This document shows, piece after piece, positions 1 through 11,100 of a DNA stretch of 64,000 nucleotides (the first letter of the stretch is position 1; each line of letters starts with the position of its first letter). The notes below the pieces were generated by a model. It was not told where the DNA came from, searched no databases, and saw only the letters and a list, made by a program, of their open reading frames with translations. Origin of the DNA: Hofstenia miamia (lineage: Eukaryota; Xenacoelomorpha; Acoela; Hofsteniidae); the NCBI GenBank assembly GCA_900660155.1, contig CABFPE010000004.1:3086948-3150947 (forward strand). The letters run 5' to 3'. The position numbers and the translations under genes were made by a program.

Positions 1-446
1 CATTTTGAATCGATTAGTCTAATTTCTGCAAATGTAATGTATATAAAGTTTTTAATAACAGAACTATTTCGTTATACATGCACATAAAAATTTTCCATTG
101 GATTTTGCCAACTGAAAATGAGAATGATTTTTAAGTTACTATATAGTGTAGGTTTGCCCAATAGCACCATTTTTTGTGTTAAATTTACAAATACAAGTAA
201 ATGAAAATCATTTGTTCAAATTCCCTTGAATAAGGCCACGNCCATAACTACTGATAAAATTGTTAATCTTGCAATCTAATTTTGAGCGGAAAGAAAATAT
301 TAATCTTAGTTACAAAGGCGCCCAAACGTATACATTTCCTAAAACTAGCTATTCATAACTGCATTGCGGTCAAAGATGTCTATTCAATCTACGTTCTAAT
401 ATAAGGCCTTTTCTTGAGTAATGTCCGCCAATTTGTCACTACCAGC
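1..446. other. AT-rich sequence, no gene; one isolated N
   Basis: No coding signal is visible on either strand. The only structured part is 200-240, a 41-bp stretch repeated exactly at 447-487. The single N at 241 follows directly on the first copy. Confidence 0.6.
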
Positions 447-480
447 AATGAAAATCATTTGTTCAAATTCCCTTGAATAA

Positions 481-780
481 GGCCACGGTTAGACTAGTGA
501 TTTGCTCAAAAGTGATCTATCACATATTGAGTGAATCGCACGTCTAACCACCCGAGATAATTGGCGATGTGACGATCACGAAGAAATCGTGCGCGGTCGA
601 TTTCCTTGTGATCGTCACATCGCAAATTATCTAGGGTGGGCTGCGATGATTTCTTACAGAGCAGTCGATGCTCACGCGTGCTCCTTTCTCAAAACATTTA
701 CGAATTCCTCACTATCGCCTTCCGCAAATCACAACGAACTTGTTGCCCCCTTTCTACAACTTGATAAGTCCGAACTACTT
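481..780. mobile_element. Harbinger-like MITE, copy A, running into assembly gap
   Basis: It begins GGCCACGGTTAGACTA after a TAA at 478-480, the same terminus as the element at 7653-7846. Inside lies a near-perfect hairpin: arm 556-589 pairs with arm 598-631 (about 31 of 34 bases) around an 8-base loop. The right end is lost in the gap. The GG terminus and TAA target site suggest the PIF/Harbinger superfamily. No transposase is present, so the class rests on the ends alone. Confidence 0.5.
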
Positions 781-1780
781 NNNNNNNNNNNNNNNNNNNN
801 NNNNNNNNNNNNNNNNNNNNNNNNNNNNNNNNNNNNNNNNNNNNNNNNNNNNNNNNNNNNNNNNNNNNNNNNNNNNNNNNNNNNNNNNNNNNNNNNNNNN
901 NNNNNNNNNNNNNNNNNNNNNNNNNNNNNNNNNNNNNNNNNNNNNNNNNNNNNNNNNNNNNNNNNNNNNNNNNNNNNNNNNNNNNNNNNNNNNNNNNNNN
1001 NNNNNNNNNNNNNNNNNNNNNNNNNNNNNNNNNNNNNNNNNNNNNNNNNNNNNNNNNNNNNNNNNNNNNNNNNNNNNNNNNNNNNNNNNNNNNNNNNNNN
1101 NNNNNNNNNNNNNNNNNNNNNNNNNNNNNNNNNNNNNNNNNNNNNNNNNNNNNNNNNNNNNNNNNNNNNNNNNNNNNNNNNNNNNNNNNNNNNNNNNNNN
1201 NNNNNNNNNNNNNNNNNNNNNNNNNNNNNNNNNNNNNNNNNNNNNNNNNNNNNNNNNNNNNNNNNNNNNNNNNNNNNNNNNNNNNNNNNNNNNNNNNNNN
1301 NNNNNNNNNNNNNNNNNNNNNNNNNNNNNNNNNNNNNNNNNNNNNNNNNNNNNNNNNNNNNNNNNNNNNNNNNNNNNNNNNNNNNNNNNNNNNNNNNNNN
1401 NNNNNNNNNNNNNNNNNNNNNNNNNNNNNNNNNNNNNNNNNNNNNNNNNNNNNNNNNNNNNNNNNNNNNNNNNNNNNNNNNNNNNNNNNNNNNNNNNNNN
1501 NNNNNNNNNNNNNNNNNNNNNNNNNNNNNNNNNNNNNNNNNNNNNNNNNNNNNNNNNNNNNNNNNNNNNNNNNNNNNNNNNNNNNNNNNNNNNNNNNNNN
1601 NNNNNNNNNNNNNNNNNNNNNNNNNNNNNNNNNNNNNNNNNNNNNNNNNNNNNNNNNNNNNNNNNNNNNNNNNNNNNNNNNNNNNNNNNNNNNNNNNNNN
1701 NNNNNNNNNNNNNNNNNNNNNNNNNNNNNNNNNNNNNNNNNNNNNNNNNNNNNNNNNNNNNNNNNNNNNNNNNNNNNNNN
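781..1780. other. Assembly gap, exactly 1,000 N
   Basis: A run of 1,000 undetermined bases. Its round length suggests a placeholder of unknown true size. Any reading frame crossing it is artefactual. Confidence 0.99.
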
Positions 1781-4257
1781 AACTTGGGCTGTGGCGATTG
1801 CTAGTTTCTATTAATAGAGTAATCAGGATTATAAAATTTATAACCTCGCTATTTCAGTTTTTTTATATTATAAGTGCAAAAATATTTGTTAATATCCATT
1901 TTAAAGTTTTTTAATCTACTTATTTGTTTAATATATTTTGGTAATTCATTCCACATATTTATAGATGTGTTTAGAAATGAATTTTTCATTACTCACTTCT
2001 TATACCTAATAGGTTAAATTATGTGTGTTCTTTTTTAATTTTGCAGCAAGAAAGTCATTTTTGTAATATGGGAAGGTATTGTTAACTATTTTGAAGAACG
2101 TCGTTAAGACATTTATATGGATGTAACATTGCGGATGTAAAAATAATTTTGAAATTTTTCTATATTCATTATTCTTATAAAAGCTATGATTATTTACTGC
2201 TACTTTAATAGCCCAATTTAGTTGCACTTGGAATTTCCTGAGAAATTTTTGGTTTATACTGTGTAGAGTACATTGGCATAGTTAAAATGACTTAATATTA
2301 GAGCATATAATAATTGGATTTTTGCCTTAGTTGGAAGTTTTTGAGAAATTAAGTTAATTGCTTTAATCGATATGGCCATTTTTCTAATAACATGATTTAG
2401 TTGCTCTTCAAAATTTAGATGTATGTCAAAAATTATTCCGAGGTACTTAAAAGACTCAACCTGTTTTATTTGAATGCCGTTGAAATTAAGTTTATATTTT
2501 GAAGTATCAGTAGATTGAGTTTTTGATTTAACAATACAGAATTGAGTTTTTTGTGGATTTACTCTTAGTTTAATAGAAGCAAAATATTTAACAAGAGAAG
2601 CACAGTTTGTTTCGAGAGTTTGAACCGCTCTTTCGGGAAATTTATTAGAATGAAATAATATTGTGTCATCTGCATATTGTATAACGTCACATGTTACTTG
2701 CTCGAACAAATCATTAATGTAAATATTAAATAATAAGGGACCCAAAATTGTACCCTGAGAAACCCCATTTTTAGTACATACCCAATCTGAAAAAGATTCA
2801 TTAATTTTAACTCTTTGCATGCGATTGTATAAGTAACTGGAGATAAGACCTATGCTGTCATTAGAAAAACCTAGAATTTTAATTTTTTGTAGTAAGATAC
2901 TGCGGTCTATGGAATCGAAAGCTTTCGAGAGGTCTAAGCAAGCAATTGCTGAGTATTCATTATCATTTATTGTTGATCGCCATTTTTCTGTAGCTTGTAT
3001 TAAAGCGTCGCTCGTAGAAATACCTTTACGAAAACCATATTGTGTTTTGGAGTAGAGATCATGTTTACAAAGATGCTCGTTAATTTGATTAAAAAGAATT
3101 CGTTCAAAAATTTTGCTGATTGGAGAAGTGATCGAAATGGGTCTATAATTTTCGCAATCATCGGGATCATTTCTTTATAATGGTGTTATATTTGCTGCCA
3201 ATTTTAATTCATCTGGAAAAAAGGAGTGTCTTATACAATTATATAAAATGTAGCATATTGGTTCAGTTATTAAGTCACCTGAGAGTTTTAGGAACCACGT
3301 TGGTATTAGAGAGGGTCCACTGGATTTATTTTTTAAACATTGTATCGACTTTATGATTTCATATTTTGTTGCAAAACGAAAAGAGAAAGAGGTTGGAGTT
3401 CCTTTGGGTTTATTAAGGCAAAAAGGTACATTCATACCGTTGTAGTTTCCTAAATTTAGGAAAACTTCATTGAAAGCATTGCAGATTTCCTTCTTATTTG
3501 TAATGGATTTATCTTTATAGTATATTCTTTCTATTTCTTCGGTTCGCATGTTTTTTCTATTTAGCAAATTGTTAACAAATTCCCATTTATTTTTTTGGGA
3601 AGAAAGACTTTGATACTGAAAACGGGAATAATTATTACTTGCTTTTCTTATAGCAATGTTACATAAATTTCGTGCAGATTTATAAGCATTATGATTTTCC
3701 AGTGTTTGGGAATTTAAGTATTTTTTCAATTTCTGTTTCTTTATTTCGATTAAATCGAGGCATTTAGAATCAATCCATGGTTTTGAAACATTATTCTGAG
3801 TTTTTTTGGTATTTTCGGATGAAAGAATATATTTTTCTGGGCAGCATATATCCAAATAGAAAAGTAAAGTTTTTGTAAAATGTGATAGCATTTCATTAGG
3901 TGTTAATGATGAATATATCGAATTCCAGTTTTCGATTTTTAAATACTGTCGAAGTTTTTCGACATTTTCTGTTGATTTTTCTCGTATTTTTATCCAAGAT
4001 TTAGAGGGTTTACAAACTTTTAGAATATTCGAATAAGTAGCTATAAGGCAGTGATCTGAGTATGGAAATTCAAAACAAAAATAATTATAAGACGAAGCAT
4101 TTTCTGATATCATGAAATAGTCAATAAGTGTTTTACTATTAGCAGAAATTCTAAAAGGAATTTTTTTATTTATTAGTGAAATATTGAAAATATTGAGAAA
4201 ATTACCAAGCTTACTTTTTTCGTTATTGTTTAGAAGATTTACATTCCAGTCTCTCAC
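1781..4257 (-). mobile_element. LINE-A copy 1: non-LTR retrotransposon, EN C-terminus plus reverse transcriptase
   Basis: On the minus strand, 4257 down to 3175 reads as one open frame. It starts inside the APE-type endonuclease domain (DWNVN near the start, then a DYFMIS/SDHCL segment) and runs through the linker into the reverse transcriptase. After an in-frame stop near 3174 the RT continues: NYRPIS, CLDLSKAFDS, GVSQGTILGPLLFN and the catalytic YADD, then the thumb with ESFKYLGI (open frame 2820-2254). A C-terminal part with several frameshifts follows down to about 1900. The 5' end is truncated inside the endonuclease and the 3' end runs into the gap. The motifs fit the CR1/L2/jockey group; the exact clade is not resolved. 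It is a pseudo-element. Confidence 0.9.
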
Positions 4258-4261
4258 TTAA

Positions 4262-4720
4262 GTACCTGAAATTATAAGAAGAAATATCTATATTCAGAAA
4301 TTGTTGGAACAATAAAGAATACTGATAACAATTCTGAAAACTAAATGCAAACAAAATATAATAAAACAAAACAAGGAATATTTACAAATAGTAATGATAA
4401 TTAACTTGGGTTATGGCGATGTTAATTTTTATTAATAGAGCAATGAGGGCTATAAAATGTATAACCTCGTCATTTCAGTCTTTTTCTATTAGTGGTGTAA
4501 ATGTTATATTAAATATCTTAAAGTTTTTTAATCTATTTATTTGTTTGATATATTTTGCTAATTCATTCCATATTTCTAGCTGTGATTAAAGAGTTTTTAT
4601 TATTCGCTTCTTATATCTAATAGGCTCAATTATATGTTGCCCTTCGTTTTGTGTATTGATAAATTTTGCAGGACGAAAGTCAATTGTGTAATATGGGGAA
4701 CATTAATTATTTTGAAGAAA
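4262..4720 (-). mobile_element. LINE-A copy 2: 3' end only
   Basis: Bases 4403-4720 match the 3' coding end and UTR of copy 1 on the same strand. The tail continues to about 4262 and matches, in reverse complement, the tail of the copy ending near 39125. That tail includes the CAGTATTCTTTATTGTTC region and finishes in a TTC-rich stretch. It therefore defines the family's true 3' end. It abuts the truncated 5' end of copy 1. Confidence 0.8.
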
Positions 4721-4741
4721 TATATATATATATATATATAT
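4721..4741. repeat. (AT)n microsatellite
   Basis: A short pure AT dinucleotide run at the junction of the LINE-A tail and the TTTATTTATT tail of LINE-B. Confidence 0.9.
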
Positions 4742-6235
4742 TTATTTATTTATTAATAAAGTTAGTGCTTTCTACAATATAGAGAAAAGGTGTACAAAAA
4801 GCCACTATTAAGTACTAACTGAATTGCTTCTATTTCTTTGTTGCAGAGGTAAAAATAGTGATATTTCTTTGTTATTATAATAGTTCATTTTATTTTCGAA
4901 AAGTATTTTCTATGGATAGTTAAATAATTTCTTAGTCATTAATTTTAGATTGAAAATAGAAGAATGATGTGCTTAGTTATTTGTATTTATTGAAGTAATT
5001 CTTTGACTGGTAAGATAATTCTTTGTTGGAGCATTCTTAATAAAAATAGTCACTTTAATTTTAAACAATTGAAACTTTTTTCAGATCGAGTATCTTTATC
5101 CAATTTATTTCATAATTTTAATGCAAATTTATGAATGAATTCTTCATAATTTTGCTTCTAAATTTCGTGCATTGATATGTACCACGTCTAATATTATATT
5201 TTAGGAAGATGCTATCATTTTATAAAATATTTCCAAGATCTTTTGTTGCATGATATCATCTGGATATAAAATATATTTTGCCAATTTTCTTTTAATTCGA
5301 TTATTATTGCTTTTGATATCTTTGTTCATCCAATTGAAAGTCTTATTTAATTTTCTTTTAGAATTTTCACATAGATTTGTTAGCAAGTAACAATTATACG
5401 TATATTTTGATACAACCATAGACTTAAATAACATTGCGATCCATTTTCTTGGTAATAAATTATTTTTGTTTAATTAACTTGATGGTACAAGCCATTTTTT
5501 GAATTAAAGAATTTATAAGATCTTTGAATTTTAGTTGATTGTCAATTAACACTCCTAAATATTTTATTCTTGGTTGCTCCATTATTTCTTTGTTGTTAAG
5601 ATACAATTTTGTCTTTGTTTCGCCTTTTGTTAATTTATTCATCTGCATAAAAGTAGTTTTTTCAATATTTAGAGACATCATGTTTTTGTTATAGTAGTCA
5701 TGTATGAGATATAAATTGGATTGTAGTTCATCGATGTTTTTTATATAGATTAATGTATCATCTGCATATAACATACATTTTATATTTATGTGATTTGAAA
5801 TATCATTTATATAGATATTGTACAACAAAGGACTCCAAAAAGAACCTTGCAGAACACCCCTTTCAATTTTCAAAAGATTTGATGATTGATTTTTAAATTG
5901 CACAAATTGATATCTATTATTTAAGTAATCATCAAGTGAAGAAAAAGTAAGGTCAAAGTTGTATGCATCTTTCAATTTTTTAATAAATATTCCATGATCT
6001 ATAGAATTAAATGCTTTTGCAAGGTCTAAAGAAAGAATATATTACACTTTTCTTTCTATCTGTCAGTTGTCTCCAATCTTCTACTGTATCCAAAATAGCA
6101 TTCATAGGAGAAGAATGATTTTGATTAAACAAGTTGTATTTTTTAAAATAACAGCTAATTTGATCGTGTAAAATTTTTTCGAAAATCTTATTAATTCCAG
6201 TTAATATTGATATAGGTCTGTAGTTTGAGAAAATG
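4742..6235 (-). mobile_element. LINE-B: reverse transcriptase of a second LINE family
   Basis: The minus-strand frame 5975-5460 encodes RT core motifs: RGVLQGSFWSPLLYN, then MLYADDTLIY with the catalytic YADD, then RIKYLGVLID. Upstream, 6220-5976 holds NYRPISIL and, after a frameshift, LDLAKAFNSIDH. Downstream, 5434-5201 and further frames to about 5050 give the C-terminal LKLWNKL segment. The 3' end finishes in an AATAAATAAATA tail near 4742. The element is 5'-truncated at the NYRPIS block and carries several frameshifts. It differs from LINE-A in sequence, for example GVLQGSFW against GVSQGTIL. Confidence 0.85.
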
Positions 6236-6244
6236 TTGCTTATA

Positions 6245-6770
6245 CCTTTTTTATAGATATAACATTGTGCTATCTACAGATGGAACCTTAGCAAATTCGG
6301 GATTACGGGTTAAGGCTAAAACATTGAAATTATTTTTAATGTGCTGCAAAATACAAAATTCAAATTTACCTTCATTTATGATCAATCTATGCATGCTGAA
6401 GTACTTATGCTATTTATTGCAATGAAGTGTTACAGAATAATTTGCTGAATACACCAAATTACATGTATTGTTATTGTATATTCAGATATCACCGACATAT
6501 TAAATTAAATTACATGTAGTTATCCTATATATGTCGTTTACGTATATATTGAAAAGAATGGGATCTAGTATTGTCATTTGATGATCACCATTTTTAACAG
6601 GCAGCTAATCAGAAATATTTACTTTGACTCACATTTACAAATCTCGATAGATGTAATTGAAATATCTGTAATCAAATACGTGTAGTTAATGAAAGTCAGA
6701 GCTTTTTCCATTAATGAGTTAGTATTGTTTTATTGAATAGTTCTAAAGCGAAAATGTCTAACATGAATTG
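6245..6770 (-). mobile_element. LINE-C copy 1: decayed reverse transcriptase fragment
   Basis: The minus strand reads ILDPILFNIYVNDIYR, then a corrupted catalytic box (YVGDI where YADDT is expected), then a block ending KFEFCILQHIKNNFNV. That block matches the element at 33650-35290 (KTEFCIMQPNKSNFDV). Upstream similarity fades near 6770. Stops and frameshifts make it non-functional. It directly abuts the truncated end of LINE-B. Confidence 0.65.
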
Positions 6771-7652
6771 CTGCATTGTACATATCTCGATAATTTCATA
6801 TATTAATGCGCTGTCGATAGATAGACATGACACCACTATTTTTGATTTGAATTTTGCATTTGGTAAAATTTACTTGCTTTCCAATTCTTAATCTAATTTA
6901 TTTCAGATAAAATTGTTCAAATTCTTTTTTCAAATATCTTTTAAAAATTTTACGAAGTCATTTAATTTTTTAAATTATATTTGAGCAATTGATCTTCGAC
7001 CAGTTCAAAAGCTCCTGTAATTGATAACATGTGGAAAATAATAAAACATTAAAAGTTAACTTACTTCAACTTTTACTACTATTTGCAGAACGCAAGCATA
7101 ATAATACGCTGACAATCAAATGTAGGATGTTTTAGTGAAAAAACAATCTTTTGTAAATGCAAAATTTTTTCAATAACTTATTTAAGTGGTGACAATCAAG
7201 TGATTGATGTTGCAACTTGCAACATCATTTGAGAGTCATTTAAATATGAAAGTCGCATACAGAGAAACGCTTCAAGCAGACTATGAGTAATTACTACATT
7301 ATATAAGTATTGTTTTGAAATGTCAGCTCATTTTAAAGGCCATGGTTGAGTTTATGGTTGTTTTTGAGTTTCATGTGAAATTAAGCATTGCTATTTTCTT
7401 CAGCCAAACACCTCAACTAAATAAGTTTATACCTAAATTGTATCGCACACCACATACACTGACTTGACTTCTGTTACAAGTAACACTAATCAACATCAGG
7501 CATTTTTTCAATCAATTTTAAAAATTCCATTGTTTTTGTCAACAAAATGTTTTGGGTTCTAATTTTGAGCATTTCAGCAGCTAATTAATTGGGACTATTG
7601 TTGGAAGAAATGACCGATCACATGTGATGCATCACTTTACAAATAGTGATAA
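6771..7652. other. AT-rich intergenic stretch, nothing recognised
   Basis: Only short frames without family resemblance. A small inverted repeat (GATGTTGCAAC / TTGCAACATC) lies near 7207-7227. No gene is visible. Confidence 0.5.
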
Positions 7653-7846
7653 GGCTACGGTTAGACTACGTGATTGGTAGCAAGAAAATTTACAAAAATC
7701 ACGTCACATCGCTAATTATCTCAGTGGTTAGATGTACAATTTTACCAAATTGTGGTAGATCACGCGTGATCAATCATAGTTTAATTTAGCCGAAGGCCAC
7801 GGTTAGACTACGTGATTGCTACCAATCACGTAGTCTAACCGTGGCC
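7653..7846. mobile_element. Harbinger-like MITE, copy B, with 24-bp palindrome
   Basis: The 194-bp element is flanked by TAA on both sides (7650-7652 and 7847-7849). Its left end GGCTACGGTTAGACTACG is the inverted partner of its right end CGTAGTCTAACCGTGGCC. The right terminus is itself doubled: arm 7795-7818 is perfectly complementary to 7823-7846 across a 4-base loop, a 24-bp hairpin. The interior shares ATCACGTCACATCGC-type sequence with copy A. The 3-bp TAA duplication and GG ends point to PIF/Harbinger (or ISL2EU-like) elements. No transposase is encoded. Confidence 0.7.
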
Positions 7847-7849
7847 TAA

Positions 7850-8162
7850 GGGAAAATGTGACGACATAAATTAATCACCCCTGCTGGAATTCATGCGCGA
7901 TTCGCAAACAAACTTACTGTTCAACACACCCAATTGGTGATTCATTCGCAAAAACAATAGCAGGTAAAAAGAACTCTTTCAGCTGCGTGTGCATTGTTAT
8001 ATATCATTTATAGTAGATGATGTCGATGTCTTCTTTTAGTGCACGTGCAATCACAAACCGCAGACTAGCAAATAAAATGTATCCAAAGAAGGAAAATGAT
8101 GTAGGCAGTACAGATTAACAATGTAAGAATAGGTGACAGATCATAGAAAAAATACAAAATAA
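7850..8162. other. 3' flank of MRPL12, no gene
   Basis: Intergenic sequence between the MITE and the MRPL12 stop codon. No reading frame of note. Confidence 0.5.
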
Positions 8163-8168
8163 TTTATT
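8163..8168 (-). promoter_or_regulatory. Poly(A) signal AATAAA overlapping MRPL12 stop codon
   Basis: The minus strand reads GAATAAAT, so the TAA stop lies inside a canonical AATAAA. No other AATAAA is visible in the next roughly 100 bases downstream. If used, the 3' UTR would be only some 15-30 nt. Confidence 0.55.
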
Positions 8169-11100
8169 CAAGATCAACTTGCGCGCCCTGCGCCTCTAAA
8201 TCGCCTTTAACCTTCTCAGCTTCTGCTTTAGGAATGTCTTTTTTAAGAATTTGAGGAGCGCTCTCAACGAACTTCTTTGCTTGTATGAGGTTCATTCCTT
8301 CAATTAGATTCCTAATTGCTTTAATTACTTTGACTTTTGATGGTTGTTCGAAGCCTTTCAAGACAACATTGAACGTTAATTTCTGAGGCGCTTCTTCTTT
8401 AGTTTCAGTCTCTAAAATATAGGTATCGAAAATTACTAATCTTTGACAAAGTTAAGCAAAAAACGGTAAAAATAAATCACATTATTTTTAAAACTGAAAT
8501 ATAAGTAAACAACCATTACGGTATTTCCAAGGACAAATGTTGGAATTTGATGAGTTGTGATGTTTTAATGGATTGGTGCAGAGCACATAGCTGGTACAAT
8601 AAACATTCTACGTACATGCATTTCTAGCTTTAACAATCAAAACATGACATAAATCAGGGGTTGAAAGATAAAAAATATCGATGTTTTAAAACACATTCAT
8701 TAGTGTTATATATTAGTTAGGACTTGAATTACATTTCAACGCCATTTTTAAATAACGGTGTAATTAACCCTAAATGATCCAGTAAAGGACGAAAGTTTAC
8801 TTTTTAATATCCCACTACAACAACATTTTTAATAACGTGTATAATATATTTATTAGTTAGATGATCTCATTAGTAATCGCACAACATAATTGCAAGAGTC
8901 AATGTTCAAATTTGCATCTCAATTAGAAATGTAATGGGATTTGAGAACAAATATTTCAGAAACTTCTGAATAAATTCTTACAAAAAATTGTGAATATGCT
9001 AAGTTTTTCATGCTGAATACGATTTTTGTGTTATATTGTACATACTATGCCCTTTACAGGGTCATAGATGAAAATTAAATTGCATATATAAAAATTGAGG
9101 AGAAATTTGAATTCACAATGCTAAAATTAACCCAATTGCAAAAAATCAAAGCTATAGTGCTCATCAATGTAAAAAGAATTTGTTCAGTTAGGTGTCCGAA
9201 AACTTTTGATCACTACTGTATATCATATTATATATATTATTGTTCACTTTGTTAGTTGTTAAACATGCCTTTTTAGGCCTTTTTAGTAAACGAAGCTAGA
9301 CCAGCTTACATTGATGGATAACCTTAATTTTGTGTATTTCTGTGGTATATATAAGGTAATGCTTTTATCATGCTATCAAGGATAATGTAAGCAGGGCTTA
9401 TGAGAATAGTAAGAAGTGAGAACCGAAAATCCTTTTTTGGAAAAGGAAAGTTATAATGTATTTATTTTAATTATGACTAACAAAGATTGTTTGGTGAGGT
9501 GGGAAGATGGAACATGCAACACTGTTGCCCTTGTTGATATTCTGCCTAAACTGACTGCAGGGGTTAACATACTCTGAAAGTATACCTTGCAATGGAAGGG
9601 AACAATTCTATCTGTCAAGGATTCTGATAATATTTTGGTAAAATGTTCAGATACTACACAGAATACTATCATGTGCAGATATTTGCACAACAAACGATTT
9701 AGGAAAGAATATGTTTTGACGATATGACTTCTCTTTCAAGGGGAAATTATTCCAACTTCTGACAATCAACAAACAAGTGCTATGACGAACAGAAGAATGG
9801 ATTTAAACGAAGACGGCAGCCCTATGTTATTGATGAACTATCAGACGACAGCTACGAAGAAGCATCTAGTTCTTCAGAGGCTGATGAGGATGTGAGTCTT
9901 GCTGATTCATCTTCATCAAGTGCTGAATCAGAAGACGGTGGAATTATTTTATTTCCAAATCGGCAACGACAGGACAGGGTTATATGGGAGAAAGTGAATA
10001 ATCAATTGGAGTACCCTGAATAGGTTAGCACAGGTGACGAAGAAAATGATGTTGAACTATAAGAACTCATTCTGTATATATCGGAATATTTAACAGATGA
10101 GTTTCTTGATATGATATGCTATTAGATCTGTATGCAACTCCAAATCGCCAGTTTACTGTTAATCAACTAAAGTTGAAGCGTTCTTGTGAGCATTTGCCTT
10201 TATATGTCATCATATGTGGTCCATAACGTCTCGATTCACTACTGTCACGGACATTATGTCGAGAAATGTATGGATGGAAATTAAAAGATACCTTTATTTC
10301 ATAAAAATGCAACCCGAACATCTGACAAAGAAGGATTTCAAATTCTCTCCAATCATTGATCATTTTAACAATGTTTGCTCTCACATTCCTATGCGTGAAA
10401 ATCTTTCAATTGATGAGCATAGATTGCCTGCTAAAACCAATAAAAGTCGATTACGTCAATATAACCCGAGGAAGCCGAAAAAGTGGGGATTTAAAATATT
10501 CATGCTGACTGATACTACGGGAATAGTTCATAAAATTGAATTCTATCTTGGATCTCATCAACGAACTGAACGAAATCTTGGTGCATCTGGTGATGTTGTT
10601 TTCCGATTATGTGAAACAATTCTATCACACCGAAATTTTAGCGCTTGAAGAAAAGGAAATTTATGTTCTTTCAACATTTCGGCTAAACTGCATTCCCAGT
10701 CTGCAGTTTTCCAGACAAGCAACTAATAGCTCAAACAGGCAGGGGTACAATAGAGGAAAACCAGTGAGAATAAAGCAAAATATAAAACATGTAAATAAAT
10801 TAAATGCATACGCAACGCATATCAAATATTAAGAATGGGCAAGAATAAAGATGTTTTGTATACAATTTATTATATTAATACTGAAGTGATGCTAATCCAG
10901 TGGCCGCGACTGTATATATATATACATATATACTTGTTTATTTATTTGTATATATAATGTATATATCATATATAAATACATTCCTATATATTTATCTTGA
11001 TAATTTTTTATAAACCAGCACCTACATGTCTATGTTGGGGTGCATGTGCACCTCAAACTGCCAAAAGTATAAATTTTCGGTTTTGATTTAAGTGTTAGTA

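Noticed and set aside
589-1914. Two long plus-strand frames spanning the gap (441 and 378 codons)
   Set aside because: They consist mostly of undetermined residues from the 1,000-N run, so their length is an artefact.
2852-3055. Plus-strand frame of 67 codons
   Set aside because: It is the reverse-strand shadow of the LINE-A reverse transcriptase (the SKAFDS region).
9191-9222. Tc1/mariner terminal repeat
   Set aside because: One terminus resembles that class, but I could not find the inverted partner or a TA-bounded unit, so it is mentioned only within the intron entry.
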